From positions 1-51,100 of the forward strand of contig JAQGNU010000073.1 in NCBI GenBank assembly GCA_028291645.1: DNA of 51,100 nt. The letters are read 5' to 3'. The translations under genes were made by a program, and so were the position numbers. Origin of the DNA: Nevskia sp. GTDB lineage: Bacteria > Pseudomonadota > Gammaproteobacteria > Nevskiales > Nevskiaceae. Numbering within the stretch: the first letter of the stretch is position 1; the number at the start of each line of letters is the position of its first letter. Shown here in pieces: positions 42,698 to 50,964 of the stretch. The notes below the pieces were generated by a model that saw nothing but the letters and a program-made list of their open reading frames with translations, was not told the DNA's origin and ran no database searches.

Positions 42698-43390
42698 CTA
42701 AGCGTCTTGCTGCGTGTTGATAGGCGGACCCGAGGTGCCGCTGTTGGTCGCGCGGTAAACCGGTTGACCGTTGACCGTCAAAGCGCCGAGCGCCAGGCCT
42801 TGCCACGACAGCTCGGTTCGGATTTTCGAGAGCAGACTGGGGAGTTGCCAGGCTTGGATGCGCGCTGCCCGGACGGCGACACGCATCAGGCCATTGCGAA
42901 TCCCTGCCACCACGACGAGTTCGGCAGGCACTCGGTCTTCGCTCGCCGCCGATGCAAGTGCAGACGCCAGGTCCGGAACAACCGGCAATTCCGATCCGAT
43001 CGCGCCATCGACGGCACTGTCAGACGCCCGCATCTCGCTGAAAAGACCTGTGCCCGTTGTCGGACCGTCCAAACTGAATCCCAAAGAATCTGCGAATGCT
43101 TGCGCGTCCGCCGCGGAGTTCGTAAGTGCACCGGAATCGATGGCGTCCGACCGGCTTGCGACGGCCTGCGCATTCGCAAGCGGCGGCGCTGCTGTTCCAG
43201 CATCAGGCTGCGCGTCCGCCACTGCGCCGGGCGCGCGCGCATGGGTAGCGGCGTCTTGACCCGCACCATCGTTTTCGTCGAACAAGCGGGCGAAGGCCGA
43301 AGACTCCCAATCGTTTCGCTGATGCTCGGAATATTGCTGGCCCGAGAAATTCAAGGCCTGCAGCGCGGGCGAAACGATGGCGGCGCTCAT
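42698..43390 (-). CDS. Putative flagellar hook-length control protein (FliK-like)
   Basis: 230 residues in the FliK position between fliJ and flgD. The N-terminal two thirds are Ala/Ser/Asp-rich and of low complexity, as in FliK rulers. The C-terminal part (ELVVVAGIRNGLMRVAVRAARIQ, then LLSKIRTELSWQGLALGALTVNGQ) has the alternating pattern of the FliK C-terminal domain, but I see no decisive motif. Assignment rests mainly on place. It overlaps fliJ by 4 bases. Confidence 0.6.
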   Translation of the reverse strand: MSAAIVSPALQALNFSGQQYSEHQRNDWESSAFARLFDENDGAGQDAATHARAPGAVADAQPDAGTAAPPLANAQAVASRSDAIDSGALTNSAADAQAFADSLGFSLDGPTTGTGLFSEMRASDSAVDGAIGSELPVVPDLASALASAASEDRVPAELVVVAGIRNGLMRVAVRAARIQAWQLPSLLSKIRTELSWQGLALGALTVNGQPVYRATNSGTSGPPINTQQDA

Positions 43391-43854
43391 GCGACGGCAC
43401 CTGTGCGATGAGCACCCAACCAGATGGCGTCATATTCGTTTGCCTGTGCCGTCGCCAATTCGCGAAACACGCCGATGTCGGCCTGCTCCTCGGCGCGCTC
43501 GAGCTTATGAATGCGGGTACGCCGCTGCGTCACATCCTTTTGAACGGATTCCACGGCCTCCGCCATACGTTCGACACTGCGCTGCCGTTCGGACCGTACG
43601 CGACAGCGATCGACCAGCGATCGCGTGGTGACGCTTTGAACGGCAATGTCCAGCTGCGCACCGGGACTCAGGCTTACGCGTGCCGCGGCTGCAGCGTCCG
43701 CGTATTCCGACTGCGCAGCCTGACTGAGCGTCTGCGCCTCGTTGAGTTTGCCTTGGCGTTCGGCCAAGGTCTGCAGCACTTCGCGCAGTTCGAGGTTTTC
43801 TTTGCGTTGCATCAAACGGATCAGCCGGCGGCGATGCGCATAGTCCGGCGTCAC
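43387..43854 (-). CDS. fliJ: Flagellar export protein FliJ
   Basis: 155 residues, almost entirely predicted coiled coil (RRLIRLMQRKENLELREVLQTLAERQGKLNEAQ region, then SERQRSVERMAEAVESVQKDV). This small helical stalk docks in the FliI ATPase ring. Sequence is poorly conserved in the family; position between fliI and the fliK-like gene and 4-base overlaps on both sides support the call. Confidence 0.82.
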   Translation of the reverse strand: MTPDYAHRRRLIRLMQRKENLELREVLQTLAERQGKLNEAQTLSQAAQSEYADAAAAARVSLSPGAQLDIAVQSVTTRSLVDRCRVRSERQRSVERMAEAVESVQKDVTQRRTRIHKLERAEEQADIGVFRELATAQANEYDAIWLGAHRTGAVA

Positions 43855-45176
43855 GTCGATGCTCCGGCCAGTAGGCGTCGCAGTTCGTCGATGGCCGCGC
43901 CTCGCGCCATCGTTTCCGTCGTCGGCTGCCGCAGAAATGCCTCGAGCTTGGGAATCAGCGTCAGCGCCTGATCGAGCTGCGCATTCGTGCCCGCTTTGTA
44001 GGCCCCCATCTCGACCATGTCGCGCGACGATTCGTAAATACCGAGTACCGCGAGCGTTTGCGAGACCAGGCGTTGTTCGTCCTTGGAAACGATCTGCGGC
44101 AGCAGTCGACTGATGCTCTTCAGTACATCGACGGCGGGATATCGGCCTCGATTGGCGACCTCGCGCGACAGCACTAGGTGCCCATCCAATATGGCGCGGA
44201 CGTGATCGGAAATCGGTTCGTTAAAATCGTCGCCCTCGACCAGCACGGTATAAAACGCGGTAATGCTGCCGCTGTTCCGCTGTCCGACGCCGGTGCGCTC
44301 CAGCAACGTTGGCAGTGTGGTGAATACCGATGGCGTGTAGCCGCGCGCGGTCGGCGGTTCGCCGACCGCGAGTCCGATCTCGCGGCGCGCCATGGCAAAG
44401 CGCGTCAGCGAATCGAGCATCAGCGTGACGGTGAGCCCCTGATCGCGAAAATACTCGGCGATCGCCGTCGCACTGAATGCGGCGTGGGAGCGCATTAGAG
44501 GACTCTGCTCTGCAGTCGCGACGATGACGACGGTTTTCTTGAGCGCCGAACCCAAGTTCGTCTCGATGAAATCGCGCAGTTCGCGCCCCCGCTCGCCGAT
44601 CAGCGCGACGACGTTGACGTCGGATGAACTGTTCTGCGCGATCATGCCCATCAGGGCGCTCTTGCCGACGCCGCTGCCTGCAAAGATGCCGATCCGCTGG
44701 CCGACGCCGACGGTCAGCAACGAATCGATCGCGCGGACACCCGTCTCGAAAACTTTGACGATGCGTTCGCGATGCATGGGATTGACCGGCTCGGCGAACA
44801 GCGGGCGACTATCTTCCAGCCCCATCAACTTACGGCCATCCATCGGAACACCGAACGCATCGATGACGCGCCCCAGCAGCGCACGGCCGACCGGAACCTG
44901 GGCATGACGCCCTGTCGCGACGATTTCGCTGCCGGGCCGAATGCCGCGCAGATCGGCATACGGCATCAGCAGGACGCTGTCGTGTCGAAAGCCAACCGTC
45001 TCCGCAATGACTGGCGCCAGCTTGTTGGGCGGATAGATCTCGCACAGTTCGCCGAGTGCAGTATCCGGGCCTGCAGCCTCGACCACTGCGCCGAGATACT
45101 GCCGCACATTGCCGATCCGCGGAACGTATTCCGCCGCACGTACGGCGCGCTGGTATTTGGCGAGCAGCGGCGTCAT
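43851..45176 (-). CDS. fliI: Flagellum-specific ATPase FliI
   Basis: 441 residues. Walker A is GIFAGSGVGKSALMGMIA, with VVALIGERGRELRDFIE, the Walker B VTLMLDSLTRFAMARREIGLA and the arginine region GDDFNEPISDHVR. It drives unfolding and delivery of export substrates. I start at the ATG at 45174-45176, 40 bases after fliH, because the long open leader upstream (to 45359) is the fliH region in another frame. A ribosome site is not obvious. Confidence 0.96.
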   Translation of the reverse strand: MTPLLAKYQRAVRAAEYVPRIGNVRQYLGAVVEAAGPDTALGELCEIYPPNKLAPVIAETVGFRHDSVLLMPYADLRGIRPGSEIVATGRHAQVPVGRALLGRVIDAFGVPMDGRKLMGLEDSRPLFAEPVNPMHRERIVKVFETGVRAIDSLLTVGVGQRIGIFAGSGVGKSALMGMIAQNSSSDVNVVALIGERGRELRDFIETNLGSALKKTVVIVATAEQSPLMRSHAAFSATAIAEYFRDQGLTVTLMLDSLTRFAMARREIGLAVGEPPTARGYTPSVFTTLPTLLERTGVGQRNSGSITAFYTVLVEGDDFNEPISDHVRAILDGHLVLSREVANRGRYPAVDVLKSISRLLPQIVSKDEQRLVSQTLAVLGIYESSRDMVEMGAYKAGTNAQLDQALTLIPKLEAFLRQPTTETMARGAAIDELRRLLAGAST

Positions 45177-45216
45177 CGAGACCAGCGCTTCGACACGACG
45201 CCTGTGATCCGAACGA

Positions 45217-45963
45217 TCATGTCTGCATCCGCGCCGCCAGCAGGGCCTTCCGCAGCCGATCGACCTGCGTCTCGAGTCTGGCATCCAGCGTGCCTCGTCC
45301 GGTTTCGACGATGCAGCCACCCAGCTCGACGCGAATATCTTCGACCCACTCCACCGCACCTTTGCGTTTGCCGATGAAACTCAAATCCTCGGCATTCGAC
45401 AACTGCGCGAGCTGTACCTGCGAGACCCGAATGGTGATCGGGCTATCGCTGGCAACGCCCGCCGCAGCTTTCCGCACGGCTTCCTGAATCACGTGCTTGG
45501 ACACGGCGCTCTCACCGAGGATTGCCATCACTGCCTCGAAGGCGACTGCCACGAGATCGTCCTCCAATTTCGGCATCAATTCCTCGCGCTCTTTCTGGAA
45601 CGACTCCACCAGCAAGTCCAGGTCTTCCAGTTGCGCGCGCCATTCCTGCGCGGCCGCTTGCTGGCCTTTCGAGAGACCTTCGGCATGGCCCCGTGCAAAT
45701 CCTTCGCTGCGCGCTTTTTCCCGTTCGGAAGCGAGCGTCGCTTCCGGCGAGGGACGCACAGCCGGTGCATCGGCGGCGACGATGGAACCGATCGCATCGG
45801 TCGCGGTAGCGGCCGCGAGTTCTTCGTGCGTTTCCCGGACAATCTCGCGAAGACGGTCCGCGGCAAGCTCCCGCTGCGGCGAGTTTGCCGGCTTGACGCT
45901 GGCGCCACTCGGCAGCATTACGCTGTTTTTCGGCTTGCTGGTCGCGCGAATGATGGAGGACAT
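45217..45963 (-). CDS. fliH: Flagellar assembly protein FliH
   Basis: 248 residues. The middle has the GxxxG-like region EGFARGHAEGLSKGQQAAAQEW of FliH, then a helical stretch (LVESFQKEREELMPKLEDDLV) and the C-terminal stator domain AVSKHVIQEAVRKAA, VEWVEDIRVELGGCIVET. FliH binds FliI and FliN. It lies 8 bases after the small FliG-position gene. Confidence 0.9.
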   Translation of the reverse strand: MSSIIRATSKPKNSVMLPSGASVKPANSPQRELAADRLREIVRETHEELAAATATDAIGSIVAADAPAVRPSPEATLASEREKARSEGFARGHAEGLSKGQQAAAQEWRAQLEDLDLLVESFQKEREELMPKLEDDLVAVAFEAVMAILGESAVSKHVIQEAVRKAAAGVASDSPITIRVSQVQLAQLSNAEDLSFIGKRKGAVEWVEDIRVELGGCIVETGRGTLDARLETQVDRLRKALLAARMQT

Positions 45964-45971
45964 GGACTTGT

Positions 45972-46499
45972 TTATCCGGCGTGCCCAGTCCGAGCACCCT
46001 CGCGCATCGCCTGCTCGAAGCGGCTTTCCGGCTGTGGGACGGCGACATCGAAATGTTTCGCGATGGATGCTTCGAATCGATCCAGGAATGCAGGCGTTAC
46101 GCGTCGCTCGGCAATCGAGGCCAGCTGCGCACAGCGGCGCCGCGCCACGGGCTCTTTCTGTTCCAGATAACGCGCGCCCCAGCGCCGCTCGCTGCGCGCC
46201 GCAATCGCGGCAACCGCAGCTTGCGGGAGACGATCTAGAAATGGATGCAGGGCATCTGCGTCCATGTCGTTCAGATGCAATCGCGGCATACGGGTCGCTG
46301 CGGATTTCACCACCGATCGATCGCTGCGGGAAACTTCTTCCAGCACGTCAGACAGACGATCCGGTGCGAGGCGCAGAGCCTCGCGCAGTTGCTTGCTGAC
46401 CGCTGACCGCTCGGGAGTGCTCAGCTGCGTCAGTATCCAGCGACGATCCGTTTCCGCCAAGGTCGCCAAATGGAGCGCTGCAAGCCGCGCGCCTTTCAT
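45972..46499 (-). CDS. Small protein in the FliG position (FliG N-domain-like or SctK-like)
   Basis: 175 residues between fliF and fliH, where fliG (about 330 residues) always stands. The start LAALHLATLAETDRRWILTQL followed by SAVSKQLREALRL resembles the FliF-binding N-terminal domain of FliG. The FliG middle domain (EHPQ-type motif) and the C-terminal torque helix with its charged residues are absent. In injectisome operons a protein of this size in this place is SctK. The ATG overlaps fliF by 4 bases. No frameshift is apparent that would restore a full FliG. Confidence 0.6.
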   Translation of the reverse strand: MKGARLAALHLATLAETDRRWILTQLSTPERSAVSKQLREALRLAPDRLSDVLEEVSRSDRSVVKSAATRMPRLHLNDMDADALHPFLDRLPQAAVAAIAARSERRWGARYLEQKEPVARRRCAQLASIAERRVTPAFLDRFEASIAKHFDVAVPQPESRFEQAMREGARTGHAG

Positions 46500-47926
46500 C
46501 GGCCAAACTCCTCGCTGGCTTCGCCCTCGCGCAGCCACTGCCGGACCCGGATCAGCAAGGCTTGCCGCTCCGCTTCCGACAATGCCCTTGGCTTGGTGCG
46601 ACGGACTAGCCCCGCCAGCACGACGATGAGCAGAAAGGCCGCGATCGCCGCAAACAAAATCCACAGCTGCTTGGGCACCGGTGTATCCACTGCCTTCGCG
46701 CCGAGCAAGGACGGCGCGTTCGCGGCCTGCGCTGCCGCCGCCGCATGCCCCGCGGACGGGATCGCCTTCGAATCGATTCCCGGCATCGCGACGGAATATA
46801 CCGCGACGCGATCGCCGCGCCCGAACTCCGACCCGACTGCGGCCGCGACCAGATCGCGCAAGCCGTCGATGGTCGCGCCTTCCGGAAGCGGATCGGGAAC
46901 GATGACGCCGACCGACACGCGTTCCACCTGTCCGGGCGCTTCTTCGGACTGTTCCGTGACATGCCCGATCTGATATTCGACATCGAACTGCGGCGCCGCA
47001 CCGGGTGTGGTTACGGCCGGCAGCGGCGTCTCACCGGAGGCCGCTCTGGCGAGCGCATCGACGCCGTTGCCCTTCAGGTCGGAGCGAATTCTGGAGACTG
47101 CCGCACGGCCGGCCGGCAGCACTTCCTCACGCGTACTGTTCATCCGGCCCGAGCGCAAGGTCGCATCGACACTGACCGCGAACGAAGCAGAGGGATACAA
47201 GTGTCCCAGCATCCCGTAGACCTTGGAGGACAGATAGACCTCGTAGGCCTCTTTGGCCGAAATGCCGACATCGCCGTTGCCACCGTCGGCCTGTGCGAGA
47301 TTGACCCCGCGATGATCGTGCACCGAGACCATATCCGGCGTCAGGCCGGACACCGCGGAAGCCACCAGTTTCTGAATGCCGCTGACCTGTTCCGGCGCCA
47401 GCTTGCGATCCGAGGTCGTCACCAGCAGTACGGACGCCTTCGGCGGATCGCGATCCCGCTTGAACAGACCCGATTCCGGAAGTACCAGATGCAGCCGCGC
47501 GAAACGCACCGAGTCGAGCGCCATGATGGTGCGCTCGAGTTCGCCCTCCAGGGCACGCTGATAATTGATCTTCTCGGTGAACTCCGTCATGCCGAAGTCG
47601 CCGTTGTCGAACAGTTCGAACCCCACCGAATTCTTCAGCGGAAACCCGTGTCCAGCCAACGTCGATCGGATTTTCTCGCGCTGATCGTCCGGCACCAGAA
47701 CGACACCAGAGACCGGATCGAGCCGATACGGCGTCTTTGCGCTTTCGAGTTGCGCCACCAGCGTCGCACTGTCCTGCGGCGACAGGTTTGCGAAGATCGG
47801 AACATATGCCGGTCGAAGAAAAAAATAGCCCGCCACGATAGCGATCGCCACCAGTGCCGCAACACCGAGCGCGAGCCCGAGTTGCCTCGACCGGTCCCAA
47901 CTTTTCCACTGCTCCAACAAAGTCAA
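46496..47926 (-). CDS. fliF: Flagellar MS-ring protein FliF
   Basis: 476 residues, shorter than usual (about 550). Two membrane segments flank the periplasmic ring domains: LALGVAALVAIAIVAGYFFL near residue 20 and LWILFAAIAAFLLIVVLAG near residue 430. YVPIFANLSPQDSATLVAQL, FELFDNGDFGMTEFTEKINYQRALEGELERTI (family blocks) and VSSAVSG-type SAVSGLTPDMVSVHDHRG are typical. The cytoplasmic tail is short and ends EASEEFGR, with only a small surface for binding a FliG. Confidence 0.94.
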   Translation of the reverse strand: MTLLEQWKSWDRSRQLGLALGVAALVAIAIVAGYFFLRPAYVPIFANLSPQDSATLVAQLESAKTPYRLDPVSGVVLVPDDQREKIRSTLAGHGFPLKNSVGFELFDNGDFGMTEFTEKINYQRALEGELERTIMALDSVRFARLHLVLPESGLFKRDRDPPKASVLLVTTSDRKLAPEQVSGIQKLVASAVSGLTPDMVSVHDHRGVNLAQADGGNGDVGISAKEAYEVYLSSKVYGMLGHLYPSASFAVSVDATLRSGRMNSTREEVLPAGRAAVSRIRSDLKGNGVDALARAASGETPLPAVTTPGAAPQFDVEYQIGHVTEQSEEAPGQVERVSVGVIVPDPLPEGATIDGLRDLVAAAVGSEFGRGDRVAVYSVAMPGIDSKAIPSAGHAAAAAQAANAPSLLGAKAVDTPVPKQLWILFAAIAAFLLIVVLAGLVRRTKPRALSEAERQALLIRVRQWLREGEASEEFGR

Positions 47927-48014
47927 GATGTCACTCCGTTTACGCCATGTGCGATAAGTCAGCGTGCAGGCGCGCGCGGCAACGCATCGCAGCTTTCAGC
48001 GAGGGAATTGCATT

Positions 48015-48311
48015 TCATATCTGCATCCGCATGACGTCCTGATACGCATCGACCAGGCGATTCCGCACCTGAATCATCAGATCGAGCGAAACATGCGCAT
48101 TCGAAAGCGCAATCATCACGCCGTGCAGGCTGGTGTTTTGTCCGAGGATCAAGGCTTGTACCTGTTTGTCGGCATTGACGACATCTGCATTCACGTCCTC
48201 AATCGCTTTGTCGAGCCGGTCCGAGAAGTTCGAATGGGCGACGCCCTGCAAATTCGACACTGTTGAAGTCGCATCGAGCATTGCCCCGACCGCGCCGATT
48301 GCATCGATCAT
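48015..48311 (-). CDS. fliE: Flagellar basal-body rod-MS ring junction protein FliE
   Basis: 98 residues, normal FliE length. The C-terminal part LHGVMIALSNAHVSLDLMIQVRNRLVDAYQDVMRMQI (read in blocks) is the conserved helix of the family, and FSDRLDKAIEDVN lies in the middle. It overlaps flgC by 4 bases and is separated from fliF by 88 bases. Confidence 0.93.
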   Translation of the reverse strand: MIDAIGAVGAMLDATSTVSNLQGVAHSNFSDRLDKAIEDVNADVVNADKQVQALILGQNTSLHGVMIALSNAHVSLDLMIQVRNRLVDAYQDVMRMQI

Positions 48312-48772
48312 CCGTTCCGCCCTGCGCCGATTTCGAGCGCCTTGAGTGCCATCGTTTTCGACGCGCCAAAGGCCCGAACGTTGGCCTCATAGGCGCGCAC
48401 CGCGGCCAAAATGGTGACCGTTTCTTCGACCGGATTGACTTGCGGCAACGCCACGAAGCCGCGTGCGTCCGCCGTCGGATTGCCCGGATCGCTCTCGAGC
48501 CGCGGCGTTCCCGTCGTCGGCACGACATCGATCGCACCGACACCCTTGAGGACATCGTCCGAAGCCTTCTCCGCACCGAAGATGCGCCCGAATCGATCGT
48601 CGGCGCCGGCGCCGAGTGCACGCGCAATCACGCGCAGTGGACGAAACGGCTGGCCGTCGAGCCCGCGTGTGGTATGGGCGTTGGCGAGATTGGTCGCCGC
48701 CACTTCCAAGCGCAGGCGCTCGAGATTCATGCCCGACGCGCTGATGGCAAAGGTACTCAGGTAATCGCTCAT
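48308..48772 (-). CDS. flgC: Flagellar proximal rod protein FlgC
   Basis: 154 residues. The D0 start STFAISASGMNLERLRLEV with NLANAHTTRGLDGQPFR, then GFVALPQVNPVEETVTILAAVRAYEANV at the C-terminus are typical FlgC. It overlaps flgB and fliE by 4 bases each. Confidence 0.95.
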   Translation of the reverse strand: MSDYLSTFAISASGMNLERLRLEVAATNLANAHTTRGLDGQPFRPLRVIARALGAGADDRFGRIFGAEKASDDVLKGVGAIDVVPTTGTPRLESDPGNPTADARGFVALPQVNPVEETVTILAAVRAYEANVRAFGASKTMALKALEIGAGRNG

Positions 48773-49158
48773 GCCGCACCTCCGAGAGCCAGGCTGGTTA
48801 GATCGCCAATGCGCTCGAGCGCGGTGATGACGGCCTCGTACTGCATCGTGTTCTGGACCATGGCCGCCATCTCGTCATCCAGGCGTGCGCTCGTATCTTC
48901 CGCTCGATTGTCGATACTTCTGAATTCCACGGCGGGGCGCACGCGATCGGCGAGACGGCCCAACTCGGCTGCAGATGCACCGCTACGAGCAGCGCTCTGC
49001 AAGGCCTGAAGCTGCGATTCGAAGTTCACCCGCATGGGTCGATAGCCCACGCTGTCCGCATTCGCGATGTTGTTGGCGATCACACGCTGACGAAGTTCGT
49101 ACGCGTCCAGCGCCATCAGCGCCAGCCGCGGAGTTACACCCTGAATAGGGTCGGTCAT
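48769..49158 (-). CDS. flgB: Flagellar proximal rod protein FlgB
   Basis: 129 residues. LMALDAYELRQRVIANNIANADSVGYRPMRVNFE holds the rod-protein NxANxxTPGY-type motif, and DDEMAAMVQNTMQYEAVI the C-terminal helix. Together with FlgC it forms the base of the rod. It follows flgI after 67 bases. Confidence 0.94.
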   Translation of the reverse strand: MTDPIQGVTPRLALMALDAYELRQRVIANNIANADSVGYRPMRVNFESQLQALQSAARSGASAAELGRLADRVRPAVEFRSIDNRAEDTSARLDDEMAAMVQNTMQYEAVITALERIGDLTSLALGGAA

Positions 49159-49225
49159 ATCGATGTGGCCTGAAGTTGCCGAAAAAATATGCTCATGAGC
49201 TTACGAAAGCTGGACAGGGATGGGA

Positions 49226-50392
49226 TCATTGAATCACCAATTCAGCATGCAACGAGCCCGCCCGTTTGATCGCCTGCAGGATGGAGATGATGTCGCGCGG
49301 CGTGACTTTGATCTTGTTCAATGCAGCGACCAGGTCGGCGACTCGAGTCCCCGCCGGCATGCTGAGAGAAGGTGCGTCGGGTTCGTCGACCTTGATCTCG
49401 GTTTCCGGCACGACGATCGAGCGAACACCCGGCGAACCAGCACCGATGAAGAAGGGCTGCGATGCGGCGAAGTCGGTCATGATGTTGACCTTCAAGTCGC
49501 CCTGCGCGACGCTGATTTCCCCCACGCGGACGTTGCCGCCGCTGACCACCGTTCCGGTGCGCTCGTTGACGACGACTCGCGCGACCTGGTCCGGAACCAC
49601 ATTGGCGTTCTCGATGCGCGCAACCACATCGACCAGTCGCGAGCGGTCCTCGTCGGTAAGGCGGACGGCGATGCGACTGGCATCGACCGCGGTCACCCGC
49701 ACGACGTTCGGATCGGGCAACGGCGCGAACTGCTGGCTCAATGCTTCCGCAACCCGCGAGGCGGTCGTGTAGTCGGGCGAATCGAGGATGACGTAGACCG
49801 TTCCTGCCGGGCTCACGATGTGTGTCGCAACATTGGCTTCGAGCGTCGCACCGCCCGGCACCTGACCAACGGTCGGGTGGTTTTTCTGGACCAGATTGCC
49901 GAACGCGTCGTAGCGATAGCCGCCCACAGACAGCGGACCTTGCGCCAAGGCGTAAATCTGATCGTCCGGGCCTTTCAACGGAGCCAGCATCAAGGTACCA
50001 CCGACCAGACTGCGCGCATCGCCCATCGAAGCGACGTTGATGTCCAGCTTCTCGCCGGCGTTTGCAAAAGGCGGCAAGGTGGCCGTGATCATGACCGTCG
50101 CAACATTGCGCGAACTGACCTGATCGGACGTGATGCGCACGCCGAACCGGGACAGCGTATTGGCGATCGATTGCAGCGTCGGGATGCTGCGGGCGGAGTC
50201 GCCCGTTCCGGCCAGACCCACCACGAGTCCGTAGCCCACCAGCGGATTGTCCCGCACGCCTTCAATGTGTCCCAGATCCTTCAGGCGGACGTTTTCGTAA
50301 TCCACTGCTGCAACCGCCCGCGACGCAGCGCGCGCATCCGCACAACCGAGTGCGAACGCGAAGCTGGTGATGATCACCGAGAGCTTACGCAT
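49226..50392 (-). CDS. flgI: Flagellar P-ring protein FlgI
   Basis: 388 residues. A signal peptide (ITSFAFALGCADARAA) is followed by the FlgI blocks RLKDLGHIEGVRDNPLVGYGLVVGLAGTGD, NVATVMITATLPPFA, GEKLDINVASMGDA and GGTLMLAPLKGPD. The C-terminus VTPRDIISILQAIKRAGSLHAELVI is also diagnostic. It is separated from flgH by two bases. P-ring presence confirms a Gram-negative flagellum. Confidence 0.97.
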   Translation of the reverse strand: MRKLSVIITSFAFALGCADARAASRAVAAVDYENVRLKDLGHIEGVRDNPLVGYGLVVGLAGTGDSARSIPTLQSIANTLSRFGVRITSDQVSSRNVATVMITATLPPFANAGEKLDINVASMGDARSLVGGTLMLAPLKGPDDQIYALAQGPLSVGGYRYDAFGNLVQKNHPTVGQVPGGATLEANVATHIVSPAGTVYVILDSPDYTTASRVAEALSQQFAPLPDPNVVRVTAVDASRIAVRLTDEDRSRLVDVVARIENANVVPDQVARVVVNERTGTVVSGGNVRVGEISVAQGDLKVNIMTDFAASQPFFIGAGSPGVRSIVVPETEIKVDEPDAPSLSMPAGTRVADLVAALNKIKVTPRDIISILQAIKRAGSLHAELVIQ

Positions 50393-50394
50393 TG

Positions 50395-50964
50395 CTAGAA
50401 TCCCAAAAATCCGAACAGGCGGGAAATCCAGCTCTCTTCCTGGTTGCGACTGACGAATCCCTTGCCGGAGTACTCGATTTCGGAATCGGTTAATCGCGTG
50501 GAAAGAACCACGTTGTCTGCGGAGACATCGATCGGGCGCACGATTCCGGCGAGAGAGATTCGCTGCTCCTCTCCATTGATCAGGATTTTTTGAGAACCCC
50601 GCACGATCAGATCGCCGTTGGCCGCGACCTGCTGAATGCGGACCGAAATCTCCGCCTGCAACTGTCCGGCGCGTGTCGTCGCGGCCTGGCCGCCGTTGTG
50701 GCGCTTCAGATCGAGCCCCAGATTGGTCTGCTTCATATGCACTGTGGTGACGCCCGCCGTTACGTTGGTCTCACGATCCGCCGAGGTATCAGCCTGACTT
50801 TGCGCACTCGAAGCCTCAACGATCATGATCGTGATCGCATCACCCACCCGGAACGAGCGGATGTCGGATGCCAGCGGCGTGAAGGTATCGGCGTTATAGA
50901 GACCGCCTGCAGCCGCTGTCAGAGGGATCAGTCCCAGGAGTAGCGCCAGATAAATGCGTTTCAT
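50395..50964 (-). CDS. flgH: Flagellar L-ring protein FlgH without lipobox cysteine
   Basis: 189 residues. The body is typical FlgH: DIRSFRVGDAITIMIVEASSAQ, VRIQQVAANGDLIVRGSQKILINGEEQRISLAGIVRPIDV (family blocks) and EYSGKGFVS. The signal LALLLGLIPLTAAAGGLYN is followed directly by the mature part and contains no cysteine, so it would be cut by signal peptidase I rather than lipidated, unlike enteric FlgH. The ATG overlaps the flgA stop. Confidence 0.95.
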   Translation of the reverse strand: MKRIYLALLLGLIPLTAAAGGLYNADTFTPLASDIRSFRVGDAITIMIVEASSAQSQADTSADRETNVTAGVTTVHMKQTNLGLDLKRHNGGQAATTRAGQLQAEISVRIQQVAANGDLIVRGSQKILINGEEQRISLAGIVRPIDVSADNVVLSTRLTDSEIEYSGKGFVSRNQEESWISRLFGFLGF

